Assembly: GCA_020692215.1 (NCBI GenBank)
Contig: JAIMKW010000004.1
Span: 1 to 64,000 of the forward strand
Source of the DNA: Sandarakinorhabdus sp.
Lineage (GTDB): Bacteria; Pseudomonadota; Alphaproteobacteria; Sphingomonadales; Sphingomonadaceae
Direction of reading: 5' to 3'
DNA: 64,000 nucleotides
Shown here: piece by piece, positions 59,358-64,000 of the stretch
Layout of the letters: every line of letters starts with the position of its first letter
Position numbering within the stretch: the first letter of the stretch is position 1
The notes under the pieces: model-generated
The model's database searches: none
What the model was told of the DNA's origin: nothing
The model's input: only the letters and a program-made list of their open reading frames with translations
Made by a program: the position numbers and the translations under genes

Positions 59358-60064
59358 TGGCCCAATCCCACCAACCCCGCCCCTATCATGTCGGCTTCCT
59401 CCTCTGGCCCGGCCTTACCCAGCTGGACATGACCGGCCCGGCGCAGGTGTTGAACCGAATGCCGGGCGCGAAGCTGCATTTTGTGTGGAAATCGCTCGAA
59501 CCCGTGCCAAGCGATTGCGGCCTGTCGCTCTTGCCGACCACAACGCTCGCCGATTGCCCCCGGCTTGATATGCTGTGCGTGCCGGGGGGTTCGCCCGTGG
59601 CACCCGTCATGCGCGATAATGAAGTGCTGACCTGGCTTCGCATGCAGGCTGCCGAGGCCGATCTTGTCACCAGTGTCTGCACTGGTTCGCTGATCCTTGC
59701 CGCCGCGGGGCTGCTCGATGGCTACAAGGCGGGCTGCTACTGGGCCTCTGGCCATCAGCTTGCCCTGTTCGGCGCCACCTTCGTGCCGGAACGTGTGGTG
59801 ATGGACCGCAACCGGATCACGGCCGGCGGCGTGACATCGGGCATCGATTTCGCCTTCCGGGTGATCGAACGGCTGCACGGCCGCGATGCAGCCGAGGCCG
59901 TGCAACTGGCGCTGGAATATGATCCGAAGCCCGTGGCCGGAGGAACGCCGGCCACGGCCCGGCCCGAAATCCTCGCTCTTGTTCGTGCGCAGATGGCGCA
60001 ACGCATCGCACTGCGCGAAGCCGAGATCGCGCAGATTGCAGCGGGATATCCTTCGCGCGACTGA
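59357..60064 (+). CDS. DJ-1/PfpI family protein, isonitrile hydratase (InhA)-like
   Basis: The 235-residue protein fits the InhA branch of the DJ-1 superfamily: HVGFLLWPGLTQLDMTGPAQVL (acidic residue of the active site), LDMLCVPGGSPVAPVM, and the nucleophile elbow VTSVCTGSLILAAAGLL carrying the catalytic cysteine, then ERVVMDRNRITAGGVTSGIDFAF. InhA hydrates isocyanides to N-formamides; whether this protein does so is inferred from similarity. GGAGG sits 7 bases before ATG 59357, which overlaps the divergent mmcB start. Confidence 0.85.
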   Translation: MAQSHQPRPYHVGFLLWPGLTQLDMTGPAQVLNRMPGAKLHFVWKSLEPVPSDCGLSLLPTTTLADCPRLDMLCVPGGSPVAPVMRDNEVLTWLRMQAAEADLVTSVCTGSLILAAAGLLDGYKAGCYWASGHQLALFGATFVPERVVMDRNRITAGGVTSGIDFAFRVIERLHGRDAAEAVQLALEYDPKPVAGGTPATARPEILALVRAQMAQRIALREAEIAQIAAGYPSRD

Positions 60065-60134
60065 GGGTTTCCGGCCTTGCTTCGGCAGGGCTTCACGCCC
60101 GCCCTTGCCCGACCGAGGGAGGGCCAACATGGGG

Positions 60135-61520
60135 CTACAGCCCTTCGCTCAGGGCACGGGCCACCCGGAGATCCTCTACGAACCGGCTGTATTCAGCGCG
60201 CGCGGTTGCTGCATTCTCGATCCGCAGCAGATAGCTCGGGTGCACGGTCAGGAACGCCGGCGCGCCATCAGGCAGGCCGAGCGGTCGTCCCCGCTCCTTG
60301 CCAACTGTGACGGCGCGGCCCAGCAAGGCCCGCCCGGCGCTTGCCCCCAGCATAAGGACCAGCCCCGGCTTCAGCAGGGCGCGTTCCTGATCCAGCCACC
60401 AGCGGCACGCCTGGATTTCTGCAGGGTTCGGTGATTCGTGGATGCGCCGCACACCGCGCGTCTGAAATTTGAAATGCTTCACCGAGTTGGTAACATAGGC
60501 GCGGGCGCGGTCGATCCCGGCCTCTGACAGCGCCCTGTCCAGCATGGCGCCCGCGGGCCCAACGAACGGCCGGCCGGCCAGATCCTCCTGATCGCCGGGT
60601 TGTTCCCCAACGATCATCAGTCGCGCATCCGCCGGGCCCTCGCCGAACACCATTTGGGTTGCCTGTGCATGCAGGGGGCAGCGCTGGCAGCCGGCAGCCA
60701 GGGCTTTCAGGGCGTCCAGGGTCTCGGCGGTTCCCGCGCCTTCGGCCGTGGCCGGGGCGATCATGTCCGTCATGCGCGCCTCGGCCCCGCCGATCAGCTC
60801 GGGAATCAGCGCCGCTTCGGGCAGATTCTTCCAGTATTTCCGGGGCATTTCGGCCTGCATCGCCTTCACCTTCAGGCGGGCGGGGTTGAAGGTGCTGGCA
60901 TAGTAGGTTTTCCAGATCGCCTCCAGCGGGTCGCTGTCGGGTGCGTCGGTTTTCATGGCGCCGGGCAGTATGGTGAGGGCGCTGCCATCCCAGTGGGCAG
61001 AGGCTTCGGGTGTCAGGATCGTCCAGCGCTGGCTGGCGTATCGGCGGATGAAAAAGCCGCAGTTCAGCCGCAGGATGTGATGATCGGGCTCGAACCAGGC
61101 GATGAAATGGGCCCCCTGCGCATCCTGCACTTCGCGAAAGCGCAGGAAGGCGCGCATCTTGTGCCGATCGCGGCTGACCGCTTTGGCCAGCATCTCCAGC
61201 CGGTCAACCAGCCTGTCCGACCGGTCTTCCAGCAGACGCGGCATGGCCTGCAGGCGCAGCAGCGCCTGATGCAGCAGGCGAAAGCGCAACGGATCGCTGT
61301 GGCAGATCACCAGTTCGGCCAGCTCCACGAACCGCCGCGCCACCTTGGGTGCCGGCGCATCGGGGCACTGCGGCAGGGGCGATGCCAGTGCCAGACCCTG
61401 TTCCACCCCGGCGAGGCCCCAGTCGATTTCAACCGGCGCAATCTTCAGCGCCAATGCGCAGCGCACGGCGTGGCGAAACCCGTCGAGATCGGCCGGGTGG
61501 GCAAGCTCGGCACGATACAT
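60135..61520 (-). CDS. DUF4130-UdgX fusion protein (uracil-DNA glycosylase family)
   Basis: The 461-residue protein has two parts. Residues 1 to about 245 match DUF4130, the 'radical-SAM-linked' domain (FEPDHHILRLNCGFFIRRYASQRWTILTPEASAHWDG, DPLEAIWKTYYASTFNPARL). From about 273 the UdgX-type glycosylase follows: CQRCPLHAQATQ (C278, C281), GEQPGDQED (305-313), the R-loop GVRRIHESPN with H361, and VHPSYLL. UdgX proteins bind uracil in DNA covalently through the His of RRIH. The fourth iron-sulfur cysteine expected in LVxCLGA is not seen (M390 there). The start at 61520 (MYRAELAHPADL) is family-like. It lies two bases from the radical SAM gene, in one operon. Confidence 0.88.
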   Translation of the reverse strand: MYRAELAHPADLDGFRHAVRCALALKIAPVEIDWGLAGVEQGLALASPLPQCPDAPAPKVARRFVELAELVICHSDPLRFRLLHQALLRLQAMPRLLEDRSDRLVDRLEMLAKAVSRDRHKMRAFLRFREVQDAQGAHFIAWFEPDHHILRLNCGFFIRRYASQRWTILTPEASAHWDGSALTILPGAMKTDAPDSDPLEAIWKTYYASTFNPARLKVKAMQAEMPRKYWKNLPEAALIPELIGGAEARMTDMIAPATAEGAGTAETLDALKALAAGCQRCPLHAQATQMVFGEGPADARLMIVGEQPGDQEDLAGRPFVGPAGAMLDRALSEAGIDRARAYVTNSVKHFKFQTRGVRRIHESPNPAEIQACRWWLDQERALLKPGLVLMLGASAGRALLGRAVTVGKERGRPLGLPDGAPAFLTVHPSYLLRIENAATARAEYSRFVEDLRVARALSEGL

Positions 61521-61522
61521 GC

Positions 61523-62758
61523 TCAGAACAGCCGCAACTGCGCCGGCGGGCTGGCGAGCGATCTGGAAAGTTCTACACTGTCCAGTGCCGTTGTCGGCCG
61601 CCAGTCTGGCGTCACCAGAAAAGGCTTCACCTTGCGCAGGCTGGAAACCAGCCGCGCCACATCGTCCAGCCGCAGCCTGCGCCACCGGCGAGCCGATAGG
61701 ATTCGGCCCACCACCTTGGGCCCCAGCCCCGGAACGCGCAGCAGCATCTCGCGCGGTGCCAGGTTTACATCCAGCGGAAACAGGTGCCGGTTGGCGAGCG
61801 CCCATGCCAGCTTCGGGTCCATATCCAGCGGCAGATGCCCGCCAGGCGATGCGGCTGCGATTTCAGGCAGGGAGAAGCCGTAGAAGCGCAGCATCCAGTC
61901 GGCCTGATACAGCCGATGCTCCCGCAACAGCGGCGGCCGGCCGGGCGGCAGGGCTGCGCTGCTGTCGGGGATGGGGCTGTAGGCCGAATAATAGACCCGC
62001 CGCATGCCGAACGCGCCATAAAGCCCTTCGGCGCGCGCCAATATTGCATGGTCGTCGGCTGCGTCCGCCCCCACGATCATCTGGGTCGATTGCCCGGCCG
62101 GCGCAAAGCGGGGTGCCGATCGAAAGCGCTTTCGCGCATCCCGGGCATCCAGAATGCCGGTTTTCAGGGTTCCCATCGAGCCCGTGATCGAGGCGGCCGT
62201 CTTTTCGGGCGCCAGCCGCGCAAGCCCGGCATCCGTTGGCATTTCAATGTTGATGGAAAGCCTGTCGGCATGGCGCCCGGCCATCGCCAGCAGCGCCGGG
62301 TCTGCATCGGGAATGGTCTTCAGGTGGATATAGCCGCGGAAATCCTCATCCTCGCGCAGGCGGCGCGCCACCTCCACCAGCTGTTCCATCGTGTAGTTGG
62401 AGCTTCGGATGATGCCGGACGAAAGGAACAGCCCCTCGATATAGTTGCGCCGGTAGAAGCCGATTGTCAGCTTCACCACCTCGTCCACCGTGAAGCGCGC
62501 GCGGCGAACGTTCGAACTCTTGCGGTTGATGCAATAGGCGCAGTCGAAGATGCAGCTGTTGGTCAACAGGATCTTCAGAAGCGAAATGCAGCGACCATCG
62601 GGCGCATAGGCATGGCAGATGCCCATCCCCTCGGTGGAGCCCAGCCCCTTTCCCGATGCGGAATTGCGCTTCGCGGTGCCCGATGACGCGCACGATGCAT
62701 CATATTTTGCCGCATCGGCCAGAATCGCAAGCTTTGAGCGGAGATCGAGCGACGCCAT
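61523..62758 (-). CDS. Putative DNA modification/repair radical SAM protein
   Basis: The 411-residue protein has the radical SAM cluster motif C69-X3-C73-X2-C76 (NSCIFDCAYC). It begins MASLDLRSKLAILADAAKYDASCASSG and has GMGICHAYAPDGRCISLLKILLTN, typical of the radical SAM proteins linked to UDG-like genes. The C-terminal region has a helix-hairpin-helix (LRVPGLGPKVVGRILSARRWRRL), a DNA-binding motif. The partner DUF4130-UdgX gene follows two bases after the stop. No reaction has been assigned. Its start is two bases from a perfect LexA box. Confidence 0.9.
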   Translation of the reverse strand: MASLDLRSKLAILADAAKYDASCASSGTAKRNSASGKGLGSTEGMGICHAYAPDGRCISLLKILLTNSCIFDCAYCINRKSSNVRRARFTVDEVVKLTIGFYRRNYIEGLFLSSGIIRSSNYTMEQLVEVARRLREDEDFRGYIHLKTIPDADPALLAMAGRHADRLSINIEMPTDAGLARLAPEKTAASITGSMGTLKTGILDARDARKRFRSAPRFAPAGQSTQMIVGADAADDHAILARAEGLYGAFGMRRVYYSAYSPIPDSSAALPPGRPPLLREHRLYQADWMLRFYGFSLPEIAAASPGGHLPLDMDPKLAWALANRHLFPLDVNLAPREMLLRVPGLGPKVVGRILSARRWRRLRLDDVARLVSSLRKVKPFLVTPDWRPTTALDSVELSRSLASPPAQLRLF

Positions 62759-62760
62759 AT

Positions 62761-62792
62761 GTTCACTCTATGTTCTTGCCCGATGATGTCCA
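62761..62792 (-). promoter_or_regulatory. Candidate SOS promoter of the radical SAM-UdgX operon
   Basis: A perfect LexA box GTTC-ACTCTAT-GTTC spans 62761-62775, two bases from the radical SAM ATG. On the minus strand a -35 TGGACA (62787-62792) and a -10 TAGAGT (62765-62770) are spaced by 16, with the -10 inside the box spacer. The predicted start point falls on or next to the ATG, which suggests a leaderless transcript. Confidence 0.72.
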
Positions 62793-62858
62793 GTGCTTCT
62801 TTTGCGAAGCGTCGCATCGGCGCCGGCGCCGAGGACTTTCCAGCTCAGCGCAAACGCT

Positions 62859-63851
62859 TCAGGGCCTCCGTCGCGGCTCGATCGGGTCCGGCCGCTCCAC
62901 ATCGGCCGCAGCATCATTTTCGCTTGCTCGTGGTTCGCGGCTCTTTTTGCTCCCCGCGTCGCCGATCTCTGGCGCATGATGGTGCATTGCTTCCAGCGCC
63001 GCTTCCTCTTCACGGCCGAACAGGCTTCGTATCCGGATGTCCTGCTGCGGGAAGGGAATCTCCAGCCCATGTTTTCTCAGCGCATCATCCAGCGCCCATC
63101 GATAGGCCGCCATCATGCTGCCCGGCCGCTTCACGGCCTGCAGCGTCGGCCAGACAACCAGCTCGAACTCAAGCGCCGAATCGCCGAAGCCCGTAAGCCA
63201 CACCTGCGTGTGCAGCGTGTCGCCATTATCCTGCGTGAAAGGCACCGCGTTCGCAGCTTCCAGCGCCGCCCGCTTCACCAGCTCCTTGTCCGATCCATAG
63301 GCAACCGAAAAGGGCACATGGATGCGGCGCGTGCCCTGGTTGCGGGTCCAGTTGGTCAGCGCGCCCGATAGCATCATGGCGTTCGGCACCAGGATGTCGA
63401 CATTGTCGTTGGTGTTGATCGTGGTTGCGCGGGCACCGATTGCCACCACTTGGCCAGCCGTTCCGTCCTCCAGTTCGATGAAATCGCCCACTTCCACCGA
63501 TTGTTCCAGCAACAGCAGGATGCCATAGGTGAAATTCTTCACGATATCCTGCAGGCCAAGGCCGATGCCCACGCCCAGCGCACCGGCAAAAAAGGCCAGC
63601 GACGAAAGGTTCAGCCCGGCGGCCGAGATGGTGGCGAACAGGCCGCCGAACAGGATCACATAGCGCAGCAACTGCCCTGAAACGTAAATCAGGGTTGCAT
63701 TGGTCGGCTCGGCACGCTTGTGAAACCGCGCGAACAGCCTTGCTACCGCGCTTGCCAGAACCAGCGTGGCCGTGAAGATGAAGACGGGAACGATCAGCGA
63801 CAGCAGCGTGATAGACCGCCCGCCAAGGCGAAACAGTTCCTGATCGAGCAT
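62859..63851 (-). CDS. MscS family mechanosensitive channel
   Basis: The 330-residue protein has three N-terminal transmembrane helices (LSLIVPVFIFTATLVLASAVARLF, LIYVSGQLLRYVILFGGLFATISAA, LSSLAFFAGALGVGIGLGLQDIVKNF); the last is the glycine/alanine-rich pore helix TM3. The beta domain follows (SVEVGDFIELEDGTAGQVVAIGARATTINTNDNVDILVPNAMMLSGALTNWT). The C-terminus is basic and disordered. It should open under hypo-osmotic stress. The start at 63851 (MLDQELFRLGG) is preferred over 63887. It lies upstream of the radical SAM gene on the same strand, about 100 bases away. Confidence 0.92.
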   Translation of the reverse strand: MLDQELFRLGGRSITLLSLIVPVFIFTATLVLASAVARLFARFHKRAEPTNATLIYVSGQLLRYVILFGGLFATISAAGLNLSSLAFFAGALGVGIGLGLQDIVKNFTYGILLLLEQSVEVGDFIELEDGTAGQVVAIGARATTINTNDNVDILVPNAMMLSGALTNWTRNQGTRRIHVPFSVAYGSDKELVKRAALEAANAVPFTQDNGDTLHTQVWLTGFGDSALEFELVVWPTLQAVKRPGSMMAAYRWALDDALRKHGLEIPFPQQDIRIRSLFGREEEAALEAMHHHAPEIGDAGSKKSREPRASENDAAADVERPDPIEPRRRP

Positions 63852-64000
63852 GAAAGACCCATGGCAGAGGCCGGCACGCATGCGCAAGCCGGCGCAAAGC
63901 GGCCCGAGGGCGGGATGCCCGCCTTAGCTACAATCGGTCGCGGTGATGATAGTTAGCGATTCATCCGAATTGCGGATGGCTGCAATGCCCCCTACATTGT

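Noticed and set aside
59320..59420. A LexA box for mmcB
   Set aside because: GTTC and GAAC occur singly near the start but not with seven-base spacing. mmcB may still be SOS-controlled by another route.

Overview
The window is about 64 kb of GC-rich chromosome from an alphaproteobacterium, most likely a sphingomonad (Sphingomonadales). The evidence is a 23S-5S-tRNA(fMet) rRNA operon tail, several large TonB-dependent receptors, an imuA-imuB-dnaE2 mutagenesis cassette, LexA boxes of the alphaproteobacterial type (GTTC-N7-GTTC), MmcB, and a trpGDC-moaC-moeA-lexA gene order. No phage, transposase, integrase or CRISPR array was seen.

Layout. 1-709: end of an rRNA operon with a terminator. 748-10748: a dicarboxylate-type two-component system (dctB-dctD) divergent from dctA, followed by a tightly packed TonB receptor, M14 carboxypeptidase lipoprotein and alpha/beta hydrolase. 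10762-16312: dnaE2, imuB and imuA under a LexA box. 16507-26641: two solitary TonB receptors flanking pyrophosphatase, a DUF885 peptidase-like protein, leuD-leuB and a DUF502 membrane protein. 26776-31854: tRNA-Val, then a cobalamin riboswitch and a complete btuB-btuF-btuC-btuD uptake operon. 31857-36890: methyltransferase, YeiH exporter, DUF2244, endonuclease III, a small lipoprotein, a TonB-like protein and lexA. 36995-41841: tpiA-trpG-trpD-trpC-moaC-moeA, read right to left. 41930-51993: periplasmic M48 protease and DsbA-like protein, rpsD, rpoZ, two unknown membrane proteins, the Rsh (p)ppGpp enzyme, a DUF481 porin-like protein and a CsgG-like protein. 52094-58450: pyrE-pdxJ-acpS-lepB, lepA, a SPOUT rRNA methylase, an AlkA-like glycosylase and ferredoxin. 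58473-63851: a VOC protein, MmcB, an InhA/DJ-1 protein, a DUF4130-UdgX fusion, its partner radical SAM protein and MscS.

The most interesting theme is DNA damage. Besides lexA and imuA-imuB-dnaE2, perfect GTTC-N7-GTTC boxes sit in the promoters of two genes not usually listed as SOS genes: the radical SAM gene paired with the DUF4130-UdgX fusion, and a small VOC-family gene just downstream of mmcB. I propose a LexA-controlled uracil-trap/radical-SAM module with a probably leaderless promoter. A second theme is the DctD-like regulator. It has lost the GAFTGA loop and the Walker B acidic residues that sigma-54 activators need, yet two well-formed inverted repeats remain in the dctB-dctA intergenic region. 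It probably works as a non-sigma-54 regulator.

All calls come from reading the sequence; no database search was run. Start codons were chosen by ribosome-binding site, signal peptide and family N-terminus, and alternatives are noted where the choice is open.
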